Below, in pieces: positions 24,301 to 35,900 of a stretch of DNA of 64,000 bases. The stretch is from Allacma fusca. Taxonomy: Eukaryota; Arthropoda; Collembola; Symphypleona; Sminthuridae. The stretch spans positions 1,736,001 through 1,800,000 of the forward strand of contig OX359246.1 of assembly GCA_947179485.1 (NCBI GenBank). The letters are read 5' to 3'. How positions within the stretch are numbered: the first letter of the stretch is position 1; each line of letters starts with the position of its first letter. Both the position numbers and the translations under genes were made by a program. The notes under the pieces are model-generated. The model ran no database searches. It saw only the letters and a list, made by a program, of their open reading frames with translations, and was not told the DNA's origin.

Positions 24301-27300
24301 GCATGAGTTGACTAAAGATAATGTCGATTTTAAATGGTCATTTATAGAGCAACAGGCATTTGAATCTTTGAAGAATGCTATGATGTCTGCTCCTATTCTT
24401 GCGTATCCTTCTGAAGAAGGTAAATTAGAGATGTTTTGCGATGCATCACATAAACTGATAGGATCTGTACTCATTCAGAATATTAAAGGTGTTCGTCGAG
24501 CTATTTCGTTTTATGCTAAGAAGTTTGATAAGCATGCACTTAACTGGCAAATTATGGAGAAGGAGTGTTTTGCTATCATAATCAGCGCAGAGAAGTTTAG
24601 ACCTTACATTTCTGGTAGAAAGGTCGACGTATACACCGATAATAGTTCATTACAGTGGTTAGTTAACTTGCGAGATCCGAATGGACACTTAACTCGATGG
24701 GCTGCAAAATTGTCGCCTTATAATTTTGATATTTACCATATTCCTGGAAAATCAAACGTCGTGGCTGACGCTTTGTCCAGAGTTAACTTAGCCAAAGTAT
24801 CTGTTTCTATTAATGCTCTTAAATCAAAGTTTCCTATATTCAGATTAATATCTATTCAAGCTCATGTAGATGAGATTATTCATGAAATTAATAATGAAGA
24901 AGAGTTATTTACGTATTGCAAGGATGTAGAGAAGGAGAACTTTGTAGCAGTACAAAGGAAGAATCCTGATCTATGTCGTATTATAAAGTCATTGAAGGAC
25001 ATTGAAGATGATACTGTCAATATTTCTGGAAAATATAATGCCAATTATTGTTTAATTGATGATGTTTTGTACCGAGCTAATTACGATCCTGATGGAGTTC
25101 TGTGGTTATTAGTTATTCCTAAAGAGTTACGATTAAAGATTTTTAACGAATTTCATTGTAAGGAGTTATCTCACTTAGGTTTAGATAAAACTTATGTCGC
25201 TATGAGTATGAGGTATTTCTGGCCTGGCATGTATTGAGATGTTAGACGTCGGACGCAAGCTTGTAAGACTTGTGAATTCTTCAATGTTGCGCATACCAAA
25301 AGGTCAGGACCTCTTATTTCTATGATGACGCCAGTTGATCCGTTTGTTCGTATTTCTCTTGATTTTATAGGACCGTTAGTCGAGACTCGATCTGGTAACA
25401 GGCATGAGCTTGTTATCATTGATCAAGCGACTCGATGGGCGGAAATAATTCCTACGCCAGATCAGACTTCTGAGTCTGTTATTAGAGCTTATCGTAATGT
25501 TTACGCTGCTAGATATGGTCACGTGGACGTACAAGTGTTAGACAATGCTGCTAACTTTACGTCCGGTGCATATATGGAATATTGCAAGTCAGAAGGTATT
25601 ATTTTGAAGTTTATTAGTACTCATCATCCAGCTTCTAATGCATTCGTCGAACGGTCTAACGGAACGTTCAAAGATATGTTAGCTAATTTAGTCAATGTAG
25701 AACACGATAATTGGGATGAGTTGATGCCTCAAGCTGTACATAGTTATAATATTTCCAAGCATTCTACTACAGGTTTTAGTCCTTATTACTTGTTGTATGG
25801 TAAACATCCGAGTTTTGGTAGTGATAGGTTTTATCCTGTAAATGCTGATAGAATTAAGGAGCGTTCTCCAGAGGAACGTCGTTTCCAACTATATAAGGAT
25901 AGATTGAAGGCTAATGAGAATACGTGTCGAAATCAGTTAGCTGAAAAGATTAAATTCGATTCATGTCATTCAAACGTAGAATTTAAAGTAGGCGATTTTG
26001 TCTTACATAAGAACTATGAGCGGAAGAAAAGAACTACCGCTAAGTTTCTTGTGAAATGGAAAGGTCCCTTTATAGTTCTCGAACGTCCTAGACAGTTAAC
26101 GTATTACATTAAGCACGTTGATTCAGAGCCTGATGATAAGACTATGCTAATGGCTCATGTTCATAACCTTAAAGAATATATTCCTGATATTCCTATACCT
26201 GATGAACCCGAACAAGATTATAGCTTAGATTGGCTAGATAATTTTGTTCCTACTCCTGATTATCCTGAATTTTATGAAGACTATAATTTTTCGCATGCTG
26301 GTGATGTTAATCATGATGAGATGATTAGGGACGTTGCTCCCGAACCCAATGCTGAAGTCGTTATTCAAGATATTCCTGCTGTGCCGATTATGCCTCCAGT
26401 TGTTGAAGAGATAGTACCTGAACCGGTTAATGTAGAACCTTTCCAGCCGATTGTGCTCATCCCGGAACCCGTAATTATTCCAGAACGTATTCCAATGTCC
26501 AGAGATGTTACTTCTCAACGAAGCGTAGCTTCCCGTACATCTTCAAGAGTTAAGAAGCCTACGGTAAAGTTAGCCGTGGATCCTAGTAAGAAATCTTATA
26601 AAGCATTAAAGATTGAAATGTTTAATAGTATGATGGAATTATTAAAGAATGAAGAACATGAAACTGACGATTAAGATATTTAATTGATATTTGATGATAG
26701 AAGTTTTGTAAACGTTTTGATGAGTAGCCGTTTTTCTGATGTAAATCCGGCGCACTGACTTGCATTTGAAGACAGCTGAGCTGTTAGCTGTATATCCGAA
26801 AATGGCGATGCTGTTTTAGAAGACATCTGGTGGTAGATGTAGTTAATTATATTTTGAAAAATTATTTGTGTTGTAATTGTTCCATCTTTGAGGACAAAGA
26901 CTATAAATCCGGCGTACTGTCGGGCATTTGTAGGAAAGTACGTACGATATAGTACAGTACTTTACGTATTATAATTAGCATGACCAGTGCCGCCCGTATA
27001 GCACTAGGTCCATGCATTGGATATTAATTTCCCTTTTCTTATTGTTTTGCGTAATGTTTATTTACCTTTGTTACCCTATCTCCCACTTTACATTTATTGT
27101 GAGGATCGGAGTAAGTATGTACTCACACGTATTGTGCGAGTTAGTAGGTCCAGGACCTACTAATTTAAATTTATTGGGTTAATGTTAGGAATCATTTTAT
27201 TATGTATTCCCATGTGTTTATATGGGGTTAGGAGCCCCTTTGACCACTATTTGCAATAGTGGCTACTTTTAGGGAATCACTGCAATTTCCAGGGTATAAA

Positions 27301-29929
27301 TACCCTGGAAAACACAAGGCTATTATCCACTAATCTTTTGGCCCTTGTAGTGTTCAGATCCCTTTTTGAGACCTGTGGTGTAACTTGTATCAGTCACCAC
27401 TCCCCCTTTTATTTTATTGTAATATTTTGTAGATGTACTACGTTGTAGTACATATGTATTAGTACACTTTTCTTGAAATAAACTTTATTTAATTGTTTTG
27501 TTATATACATTACATACCTGAGTATCTCCGAGAACATATTATTACCTGCATCCTACGTACATACATATCTCTTTGTACAGATATATATTCCATACCTGAG
27601 TACCTACCTTATACCCATTATCTCTCTTTGTTCGTAGAGTTAACTCTGTTGGTTTTCCACTTGTTAACTAACCCTTTTCTGACCAACCCTATTTTGTATT
27701 ATTACCTTACCATACCTTGCCATCTATCTTTGCCTTCCCTATACAAAGTGCTCTGAAGTACATATTAGCTTGTTGCTAGTACTTGGTCCAGATTCCATCC
27801 GACACAAACTTACGAAAATATGAAGGCAACATGTTTTAGTACTCGCATAGTTTAAGTACTCCTGTAAGAAATTCATTGACTGCTGGAAAAATGTAATTTT
27901 TTCAGCTTGATCCCGATTATTCGATGGCTGAAATATAACATCAACGTTTTTTAGCAAATTCGTCAACAGTTTTTGTAATAAAGTATTTGCAACACATGAT
28001 TTGAAGATTCTTGACACTTTGGATTGAGGGTATAATCGATATTCCATTTACAACAAATTTTATTAAAACTGTGGAATAGCTTGTCTAGTAGATTTATTAA
28101 AATTCCAGTAAAACAAAATCGTAAAAATGCTACCTGTACTCATGTGGGGCACTAATATAACCGATAGGTCTATTCTGTGCAAATTTTCTCCTTGGTAAAT
28201 TTACAAAAATATGAAAGCCGCACGACTCACATTGTTCAAGTACTTTTGTAAGAAATCCATTGACTAATGTGAAAATACAATTCTTCCAGCTTAATGCCAA
28301 TTATTCGATGGATGATAAAATCAACCTCACCAATATACCGATTAAAGGAGACGGAAAAACGATTTAAAGAAATTCGTGAAACAGTTTCTCCAATTGGACT
28401 AGATTGGATTTTTCTGTTCTTGTCTTTCATACCTGTAAAGCTTCGATTATGGTTGATCACGGGATCTTTTAGAGCAGTCTCCTTAACAGACTGCAATTTC
28501 CCGACATTTCATATGGTTTCCAACAAAGATGGAATTATTATAAAAGACCTGTTTTTTATGTCATCACCTTTCCCTGGTTCGGGTGAGTAACAAGTACTGC
28601 AATTTAAACAATTGCCGCGTGTACGCATTTCTGAGAACTATAGTTTTTGTCAGGGACGGGAATTCGAATTCGAATCGGAATTCGAATCGGAATTATATTC
28701 AAAAAGTTCGGGTATCCGAATCGATATTGGAATCGGAAAAATATTCACAAAGGTATTTGTATTCAAAATCGGATTCGAATAAAAACAAGGGTATTCGAAT
28801 GGGTATTCGAATATTTTTATGAATTCCGATTCCAATAAAGTATCGATTTCATTGGGTTTTGTATTGTCACGTGCGAGAAAAAGTTCATAGGAAGAATTTT
28901 TTGAAAGGCGAAGTTCCGAACGGTTGGTAAACGAAAAGTGTATGCTTGTTAATGGACAGTGAGTTGAAGCCCGCTTTTGCAAAAATTCCTGCAAACAGGA
29001 TGAGATAGCTGCATAGTCGCGGTCTTACAAGACTGTTAACCACTATTAACAATAAGTTAATCAAGTTTCTCACTTCTTAAATCTTGCTCTCAAGTACATT
29101 CTAGTTACGATGTGTTATCAAACAAATCGATTTACAAATACTGTTGGAACTTATCGGAAAAGTAATTAGACAGGTTAACAAATTACTCCGATTTTTTAGA
29201 AATGTTATGGCATCACTCCTTGCCTTTCCAGTTACTCAAATTTCAGCTGAACGTATGTTTTCTGTGCTCAAGTTTATAATAAATGATTTGCGTGGCAATT
29301 TTACGTTGAAAAAACTTATTGTGTTATGTATCGCTTATATTTTTGCGATTAAATTGTTCTTTTGAATAAATTCCCATGTTTTGTAAGAATATCCAAAAAG
29401 TATTTGAATCGGAATCCAAATTCAGGAAGTATTCAAATATATTGGAATCCGTATCGGAATTCAAATTTGTAAGTATTTAAAAAAATAATTGAAATTGAAA
29501 TCGAAATTAGAAAGTATTCGAATCCACATTTAAATCCGTATTTTTCCGATATCCCGTCCCTGGTTTTTGTACTTTGTAAACTTGTATGTATATATATATA
29601 TATTCATAATTGAAACATTTGAAATTTTCAATGATGGTTCATCCAAATGGTCTTAATATTACAAAGGTGCGAGTGTAGACAATTCAAAATTCTTTTAAAT
29701 ACGAAAAATATTAACTTTAATCTTCGGGGTTTTAAAACATTTGCTAATCGTCTGTGCAGGAATTTCCATTTGCATCGGAGGACTGAATGGGAATCATCGC
29801 TTCGTTGCTGTCTTCGATAAAAGTCTAATAATTGTGGATACTAATTTCGGGACAATGTTCAGGGCATTCGTAGAAACGGAAATGAGAAAGCTTTTAGAAC
29901 ATAAAAGTGTAATTGAAAAAAATTATTAG
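18327..29929 (+). CDS. WSD1-like wax ester synthase / diacylglycerol acyltransferase, split by transposons
   Basis: The first exon (18327-19375, donor GTAAGT) encodes 349 residues with a hydrophobic segment near 22-50 and the N-terminal WSD1 acyltransferase fold. Later exons supply the C-terminal WS/DGAT domain: 28290-28582 (ending PTFHMVSNKDG...SPFPGSG, donor GTGAGT) and 29760-29929 (ISICIGGLNGNHRF to the stop). Total length near 515 residues fits the family, which joins acyl-CoA to fatty alcohols or diacylglycerol at the endoplasmic reticulum. The catalytic HHxxxDG motif reads NQLIMDG (207-213), so both His are replaced. A small exon at 19561-19594 lies in a duplicated, damaged stretch, and the Ty3/gypsy element begins 4 bp after it. 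The phase into exon 28290 does not fit simply, so the gene may be dead or need other splicing. Confidence 0.6.
19549..19598 (+). repeat. duplicated exon/intron unit 1, left part
   Basis: Joined to 27805-28030 (the retrotransposon removed), this matches 28150-28400: CCGATGGTCC...TTTTCCTTG aligns with CCGATAGGTC...TTCTCCTTG, and the sequence after the target site (CTTACGAAAATATGAAGGC) aligns with TTTACAAAAATATGAAAGC. The element therefore landed inside one unit of a tandem duplication of about 390 bp. In unit 2 the exon frame is broken by a TAG and a 1-base length change; in unit 1 the following exon reaches a TAG soon after its start. Confidence 0.6.
19822..19844. promoter_or_regulatory. U3 palindrome
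   Basis: TTAGTAGGTCC and its exact reverse complement separated by one A. The same palindrome is at 27141-27163 in the 3' LTR. It could bind a dimeric regulator; that is inference. Confidence 0.5.
19925..19943. promoter_or_regulatory. U3 inverted repeat
   Basis: CCACTATTTGCAATAGTGG: 8-bp arms around TGC, 24 bp upstream of the TATA palindrome. Conserved in the 3' LTR. Confidence 0.5.
19967..19992 (+). promoter_or_regulatory. LTR TATA box inside a 26-bp palindrome
   Basis: TATAAATA is centred in an inverted repeat with arms TTTCCAGGGTAT and ATACCCTGGAAA and an AA centre. Its position upstream of the AATAAA fits the core promoter of the element. Confidence 0.75.
20154..20159 (+). terminator. 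LTR polyadenylation signal
   Basis: AATAAA followed by a T-rich stretch, about 180 bp after the TATA box. The same hexamer is in the 3' LTR, where it would end the element's RNA. Confidence 0.65.
20482..21234 (+). other. retrotransposon leader
   Basis: Untranslated stretch between the 5' LTR and gag. The primer-binding site should sit just after 20481, where the sequence reads AAATCTTAGGTGCGGGGCAG. It lacks an immediate TGG and I cannot match it to a tRNA. The gag frame is open from 21124, but the first ATG in it is at 21235. Confidence 0.6.
21235..22116 (+). CDS. gag: retrotransposon Gag protein
   Basis: 293 residues from the first in-frame ATG. The N-terminal half is helical with Ala-rich segments and a WWRSQRG-type capsid signature. 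Near the C-terminus is one zinc knuckle, CLECKSPNHAVRNC (CX2CX4HX4C), which packages the element RNA. The last codons form the slippery heptamer A AAA AAC directly before the TAG stop, so pol should be made by -1 frameshifting. The frame appears intact. Confidence 0.85.
   Translation: MDQALINAAVQAALQYLAANPVQGLGQNASHEYHMIQNFRKYDGSHAASQWIAEFNRERAAYNLNALWAIRNLDRLLTGTPATWWRSQRGPYFAAVDANAADADAQWLLVSDAFRNFFSDNNLKELARSENDSIKYTVGEDTLCYITKKVDCLNRMNHVMPISEQIRYILLGLPIEIRTFTSDVDTVDQLFRKLNNHIALNIPKVRNIGESSQHSPQVRKFDAKDSKPYRSIEGLRIPNYSDEHRRSCVDKNGKRLCLECKSPNHAVRNCFKLCAAQGIAIPEWGKKNDDSKN
22107..22145 (+). promoter_or_regulatory. -1 ribosomal frameshift site and hairpin
   Basis: The slippery heptamer AAAAAAC spans 22107-22113 and is read A AAA AAC in the gag frame, with the gag TAG at 22114. 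After a 5-nt spacer, AGCCTTG (22119-22125) pairs with CAAGGCT (22139-22145). The -1 frame continues without a stop to 22391. Heptamer, spacer and stem fit known -1 frameshift signals in retroelements. Confidence 0.8.
22113..26674 (+). pseudogene. pol: retrotransposon Pol (protease, RT, RNase H, integrase), disabled
   Basis: Domains in order: aspartic protease with DTGAD at 22376; reverse transcriptase with NYVDDN at about 23991 and the SKVDSPDAF and FQSVLNQIL blocks; RNase H with FCDAS, EKECF, YTDNS and ADALSR; integrase with an HHCC zinc region near 25160-25290 and the D,D,E core (SLDFIG, VLDNAANF, FVERSNGTF); then a KWKGPF module and a Pro/Glu-rich tail. Three lesions are visible: the frame changes just upstream of the protease motif near 22350-22370, TAG at 24224 between RT and RNase H, and TGA at 25235 within the integrase zinc region. 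This copy should not make active enzyme. The catalytic residues themselves are present. Confidence 0.9.
26675..26917 (+). other. retrotransposon 3' non-coding region
   Basis: Between the pol stop and the 3' LTR. TAAATCCGGCG occurs twice (about 26742 and 26904), the second just before the LTR. No long polypurine tract is evident next to the LTR. Confidence 0.5.
26918..27804 (+). repeat. 3' LTR
   Basis: 887 bp, same ends as the 5' LTR and about 99% identical, with a small insertion near 27347. The target duplication CAAA follows at 27805. Confidence 0.95.
28150..28400 (+). repeat. duplicated exon/intron unit 2
   Basis: Second copy of the unit interrupted by the LTR element (19549-19598 plus 27805-28030). 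It carries the exon start CTTAATGCCAATTATTCG after a TTCTTCCAG acceptor, matching CTTGATCCCGATTATTCG after TTTTTTCAG in unit 1. Confidence 0.6.
28651..29562 (+). mobile_element. hAT transposon, internally deleted, 912 bp
   Basis: Terminal inverted repeats CAGGGACGGGA (28651) and TCCCGTCCCTG (ending 29562) are of the hAT type. An exact 8-bp target duplication GTTTTTGT flanks it (28643-28650 and 29563-29570). Inside each end lie arrays of the degenerate motif GAATTCGAATCGG (about 28660-28830 and 29395-29545). The core keeps only the C-terminal transposase dimerisation segment. It sits in the last intron of the WSD1-like gene. Confidence 0.9.
29144..29365 (+). pseudogene. hAT transposase C-terminal fragment
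   Basis: Open frame of about 73 residues containing LLAFPVTQISAERMFSVLKF, the pattern of the hAT dimerisation domain (P...S.ER.FS). The DDE core and zinc finger are absent, so no active enzyme is expected. Confidence 0.75.
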
Positions 29930-32904
29930 AAAATTTTAATCAAAATTGTTTCAATTTTGAAAAAAAATTATTTGCATGCTACTGTAAAATAAAGAAACTT
30001 ATATGAACTACATGATCAAGTAAATGAATATTATGAATATAAGTACAACCACACCTCACTACAATGATGAGCGTAAATTTTGTTACGACAGATATGCCAT
30101 TCAAAATTAAATAGTACGTACTTTAGAATACATAATGCGCACAAAAGCTTTCTTGCTTTGATAATCACCTAATGATCAGATATTTCTACCAATTGTGACA
30201 AAATGTCCTCCCTATTTAATTATTTAACGACGGGAAATGTTTCAGTGAGCCGGCGTTCTACATTCCTCCGAATGACAAGTTATTTCATTGTTCTTGAAAT
30301 TTATTTATTTCTGATAGTTTCACATAGAGTTTAGACAGAATAATGTTTGGAAAACTATAGGTAGTTTATAATTTTGTTTTACTACAATCAAGATTTTTTT
30401 ATGCTTGTAGTGAGAGTTGAACTGTTCCCACAAAATTTGTGATAGAATTTTCTTATCAAGTTACTTATACGTTTTTATAAGTTACAAGTATGTAAATATA
30501 TACGTATATTTACCTATAGTTAAAGGAAACTGTAGTGTTATATATGATATGCCAAGTATTTTCAACTCAAGAATTTTTTAATATTTAGATACATGTAGCC
30601 TCATTTTATTGACTCAAACTGTTACTATAAACGACAAAAATGCTGGAGTTTACTGCAGATCTGAAAATATGGATTCCGTCTCAGGAAACTACTATTTCAT
30701 TCCTTTGGGATTTTGGGAATGAAAAGTGATATGACGTCAAATCAAGGTGGCTAAATTTGAATAATTTATTTACAATATCTACAATCGAATTTTGCAAGCG
30801 CCGAAAACTTTTTTATAATTTTATTGATATCTAAAATAAATGAAATCCTGGAACACAAAAATAATTACATTTTAGTGTATATACATAGCATTGCTTTTGT
30901 TACAGTGTAATAAAGCGGATGTTTTTATCTCCTACTACGTAAATTACTCACTTATCATTTTACAGTAAAAATAATCTGGTTGCTGATATAATTTTAATCT
31001 CCCTAACCGCTTCTAATAGGAATATTCTTTCGTACGTACAAAATCAAATAATTTGGAATATTAAATACAAAAAATGCTGGATAGAAAGTATCCTTTCTGC
31101 GGTTTAATTATAAGTTAAATTTATCATTAACGGCATAACGGAATTTCCTGAAGCCCAATTAAAGCACTCATTAACAGAAGCAAAGAATTTGGAAAAAAAT
31201 TAAACTACCATAAAAAAAGGTATTTTGATCTGATTTATAATTATTATTTATCTAAAGTAGCCAATCACATTAAAGCTTCTTATTTCTATCGTAGGACACT
31301 TTATCAACTGAATGTACCTATTCGAGTCGTTGGAACAGCTGGGGTTATTTCATGTAATTAGTTGCAGTAGTATAGAAGTTGTGGGTAACTAAAGCAAGGA
31401 AAGAGCACCCTGGAATTCTTCCACAATTCCGATCCTTGTGAATTATTTCAGTTCTGTATTTTCTCGGGGTAGAAAATCCCAAGAGCCTCAACCCGCGCTC
31501 CGTTTAGTCCAAACCTCAGTCGTTCTCCGATCGTCAACGACGAAGGACATGCATTGAGCTTCCGAAAGATTTTGAGTTCAGTATGCCCCGAAGATTGCCA
31601 CGAAGGAAAAAGTAAACAATTGAGAAAATCATACGTTACAATTTAAATCTTTTAACTAAAGTGTACACGTAGTGTGAACATTGAACGGAAATAAAAACCA
31701 TACGGTTGGATACGAGAAGACAATTTGATGTAAGAAATATTTCCGAGACAATTCACGTAAATTGAAAACTTGAAAATATTTTCCTATAACAAAAACGTGG
31801 TGACAAATTTTGTGATTGTCGTTCATTATTACGTTTTTTGTGAGTGTCTCAGAAAGTGCTTCAGAAGTACTGGAAAAGTTTTCCCTGTACATTTCTGTAC
31901 TAAAGTTTGTAAATGTTTCCAAGAAAACACAAGTAATTGAGTGTAATATTTTTTTTTATTCCTAAAGAAAATGTAAGGATATTTGTAATGCGAAAAGTTT
32001 TCTTCATAAAATTTGTTTAGAAGAATCTCCTTGATTTTCATTTCAATTGAGGAAACTTGTGGGGAAAATTACGCGCGGGAAAACATTTTCACAAGTAACA
32101 TCTGATTATACTCAATAGGGTTTGGGTTCAAATTAATAAAATTTCTTGCCTCTGGAAATTATTTTCCAGGATACGAGAGAATACTAAATCTCATCCGCAG
32201 ATTTTTCCAGCATCCCAAATTTTTTCCCAAAGATGCTACCCTGAGATTTTCGATTAAATCCTTTAAATATTTGCCCTGAATTCCCCAAGTTTTGATAATA
32301 TATTTTACCAGTAATCTTTAATTTTTGTTTTTTAAGTACTAATTCTGAAAGTTAACAAAATTATTACTTTAATTTTGGGATTAAGTGGGAAAAATCTAAA
32401 TAAACTCATGGAGGAAATTTTATCCACATTTTTCGGGAGGATATTGAATATTCCTGGCAAATATGTATCAAAATAGGCTCCTCATATTATTTAAGACTGG
32501 GGTTTAAAAAAAACATTTTAAGGAAAATTTAGGCTTAAACCGTATATTTTATCTAATAAATTCTTCTTGCGCATACTGTAAATGAGAATAAGAAGAAATT
32601 TTGTTGGGAGCACACTGCCCCAGATGTAAATGGAAATTTGATACGGGAGCCCCATTGTCCTCAGCAGACCACGAGAAGAAATAAGGGGTTTGGACTGGGA
32701 ATTAAATCCCTATTTGCGTAACTCATCTGAGCCATCAGGAACTCATTAGGGCTCACTTTGGGGAGTGATTAAGCCCCACGTAAAAACATTAGCTCAGCAA
32801 ACTCATTTGGGCAATCAGGGAAACTGGGGAGAAAATTGGCCCGGGAGGAATCAAAATTTCAAGAATCCGAAAAGCAACAATAATTTTTGGAACGGGGCCC
32901 GAAA
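29930..32904. other. intergenic and presumed 5' leader of the DPP gene
   Basis: No recognisable gene. The stretch near 31490-31560 (CTCAGTCGTTCTCCGATCG) is less AT-rich and contains a TCAGT-type initiator, so transcription of the DPP gene might begin there; unproven. Confidence 0.4.
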
Positions 32905-35900
32905 ATGGATGATAATTTCTATGACGAAGAGGTGAGGATTTAACTTCTCTTTTATTATCTATTTTTCTCTCCCGTATTTTTTAGCTTTCCTAATCTCCTC
33001 CCCCAGTTCTACTTAATATTTTTGGTTATGCACCCCAAAATATTTTTTTTTACCTTTAGAGGTAACATATTTTTTAAAAACATATTTTACTAGAAAACAA
33101 GCCAACAAAATATTGTAATTGTTGCAGGGCGTAATCCCTCGGAAAATAATGCATTTGTTGACACTTCCAAACCCCCGCTAAATCACTCATATTTAAATCC
33201 TTACCTGTTTTTGTTTCCCCGTCTTGAGTTCATTTAAAGGAGGAAAAGAGGATAGAGGTCTATGGAAATTTAAATGCATAATAGCTAAGCGGATTACTTG
33301 AAGGAGAAGGAATGATTTAGGAGCTAATAATACTTTCCTGGAGCTAACCATTCCGTAGGACATACAGTTCACTCTCGTTACAAGGACGCTCCTGAAATTG
33401 TCCAAATCCGATCTTGACAAGCGTAAAATTTCCCAATTGTATGCAGCTCACTGGAAAATGTGCAAATATTTTCTCATAAATAGAAAACATTTTTTTTTTG
33501 AAAAAATCCTTCTCGAGGGAGATCCCACTGTAAAAGGAAACTGAGTAAAATTATGGCACGAGCCTGTCTCGTATATTGGGAGTTAAGGGGATTTTTATGG
33601 AGACCGAGGATTTCTGGGGATTCCGCAGAAAATCCGTTCACCTTTCCATCCTCCAAAACTTTCTAGGGTGGAATGAAATTATGCATTTGTGTGTGTGTGT
33701 GTGTGTGTACAGTACACATTCAACTTGACAGGGCAAGCCTGTAAAATACAAACAAAAATTTTTTTTTGCGGCCAAATGGAAAATTTTGAGGTTTTCCATT
33801 TTAACATTTCCCACAAATTTAGCATTCGAATCTGGGAATAGGGTACGTGCAGGATGACCATAATCGTTGTCGCTTTTACAGAAAAATAATAAAAAGTACA
33901 TTGTGCTAAACGCATTCATATTTTCCCTCGGAATCCAAAAAGGTCCAGAACGATGTAACCTTCCAGAGACAATTTCCTATATTTTTACATCGGAAAAATC
34001 AAGCGTCACAATAGAAAATCCACCCGATCTTTTTAATCCAGCTTTGTTTTAAATATCAATCAAATGTTTTTTCCACTTGCTGTTGAGCCAAGCCCCTGAA
34101 GTCTACAGAAAATTTTATGAAGCTAAGATTTACGTTTTGGAATCCGAGCTATACCTATACTCAATATTAATGGAGAGGCACTTCCGATGCGAGATACCCA
34201 ATAAAGGATTTTTTTCCGATGCACCTGCCCATTTTCGTCATAAGAGCTATATACTTTCTAGTTCACTTTCTATCTACAATATATTATTCAAATTTAAAAT
34301 GTCTTCTTACAAGTCCTCCCAATAAAGTGTACATTTTTTATTTACATTTGTGAAAATCCTCTAGAACAAGAGTGTAGAGTGTACATTCGGGCCCAAATGG
34401 ATTTGTGGGTCCCATAGAGCAGAACTGTAGTATAATTCAGAGGCTCAGGTAGCCGATGTACTATTCCTTCCTTATTGTGGGATCGATGAGTGTGGACTTT
34501 GAAACAAACCCAAAATTTCCAGAGCTCTCCGAGTCTTTTGACAGTCTGGAATTTGTGTGTGTGTTCTTCGGGAAACGTGTTTTGTTTGCGAAGCCCGGAA
34601 CCAACTCCTCACCTTCGTCTGTCGGTTGTCCCAAAAGCCCATAAATAAGAGACGTGTCCCGTGCCGATGAGTCTCCTGGAGTCGAAAGCATTTATGTACA
34701 TACGTAGATACATATAGATAAATACATAGGAACAAGCAGGAGATTATCCTCCAACCCAATTTTACACACTGGATCAATATTTTCCCCTGTCCTTATACCT
34801 TTTCCCACATTTCCTCAAAACGTCCACTCCCTACTCGTAATTACGGTGTCAATAAGGTGGGGAAAGTCCTACAGTCCAATCTCCCTATCACACTCCCATA
34901 TCAAATCCCCAAAAAATTTCCTTACAAGCCTGCAAACTTACTTGGAATGCTCTGACTTTATACAACCTCGGAAAAAATTTAAATCAAATAATCATCCCAA
35001 CCTTTGAAAATCCCGCCTTTATAATTTAGGGAACTAACTCAAAAAAAAAAGGGAAATAAAATTACTATCATTGAATTCCCTCAAAGTTGTTTGCTCTCCC
35101 CTGGAATTTAATTTTCAGCTCTGGAGAAAAATCTCAGGTTCTCTGGGAAATCAGACGCTGAATTGAGTAGAAAGAAACAGTCTTTTCAAAAAAGATTACA
35201 ATGGAAAGAACTCAACCCTGTGGTAAAATAGCGTGATGCCGCCTCATTAATTATTTGCAGGGGCTGGAAGAAAACATGGTGTTGCTTCTGGGCCTACTAG
35301 TCCCAATTAGGCTCCTGAATCCTTCACAATCATTCCAAATGGCCCTGTAATTATGTATAAATTAAATTATCCCAGTATACTCTTCCAAACTTGTTCATTT
35401 TTGGTGAAAATAAAAAATCTCCAGTAAAATAATTATTACAGACAAATTAAAATTAAAAATTGACTCCAAAAAAAAAGATTTACAGGATGTCTAGCTGTTA
35501 TTTAAGGTCAGGATCGGTCATTATAAAGCTCTGCATATTTTAGCTTTAATTGCTTATAGGATTTTACTACAGCACTGGTCTAATAGCTGATAGCGTTGAA
35601 GACAAGGATTTCGGAGGAAATTAAGGAGGAAATAGCACCCGCACTCTTGTATACTATTTTTGAGCTCTGAGAAAAACGAAAAGGCTGATTTCGTTCCACT
35701 GTGAGAGAGTGGTTTGGGATGACTTTTGTGGAAGGAAATTCTGATGCTCTAGTGTTATGATTTTCCAAGAGGGAAATTAACTTTGGGATAAGCCCAAAGT
35801 TTGGGAAATATTTGCCCAAATATATAGTACACCCCAGGCTGAAGTACAGAGAGCAGACTGCTGTATAATTATATCTAGGGAAGATCCCTGTAATTATTAT

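Larger units (their letters stand above)
19599..27804 (+). mobile_element. Ty3/gypsy-type LTR retrotransposon, 8.2 kb
   Basis: Two LTRs (883 and 887 bp) begin TGTCGG and end CCGACA. A 4-bp target duplication CAAA lies at 19595-19598 and 27805-27808. Between them come a leader, gag with a CCHC knuckle, then protease, reverse transcriptase, RNase H and integrase in that order, which is the Ty3/gypsy order. No envelope-like frame follows integrase. The LTRs differ by about eight substitutions and one small indel, so the insertion is fairly recent. The pol region has a frame break near 22360 and stops at 24224 and 25235. It lies within the WSD1-like gene in the same orientation. Confidence 0.95.
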
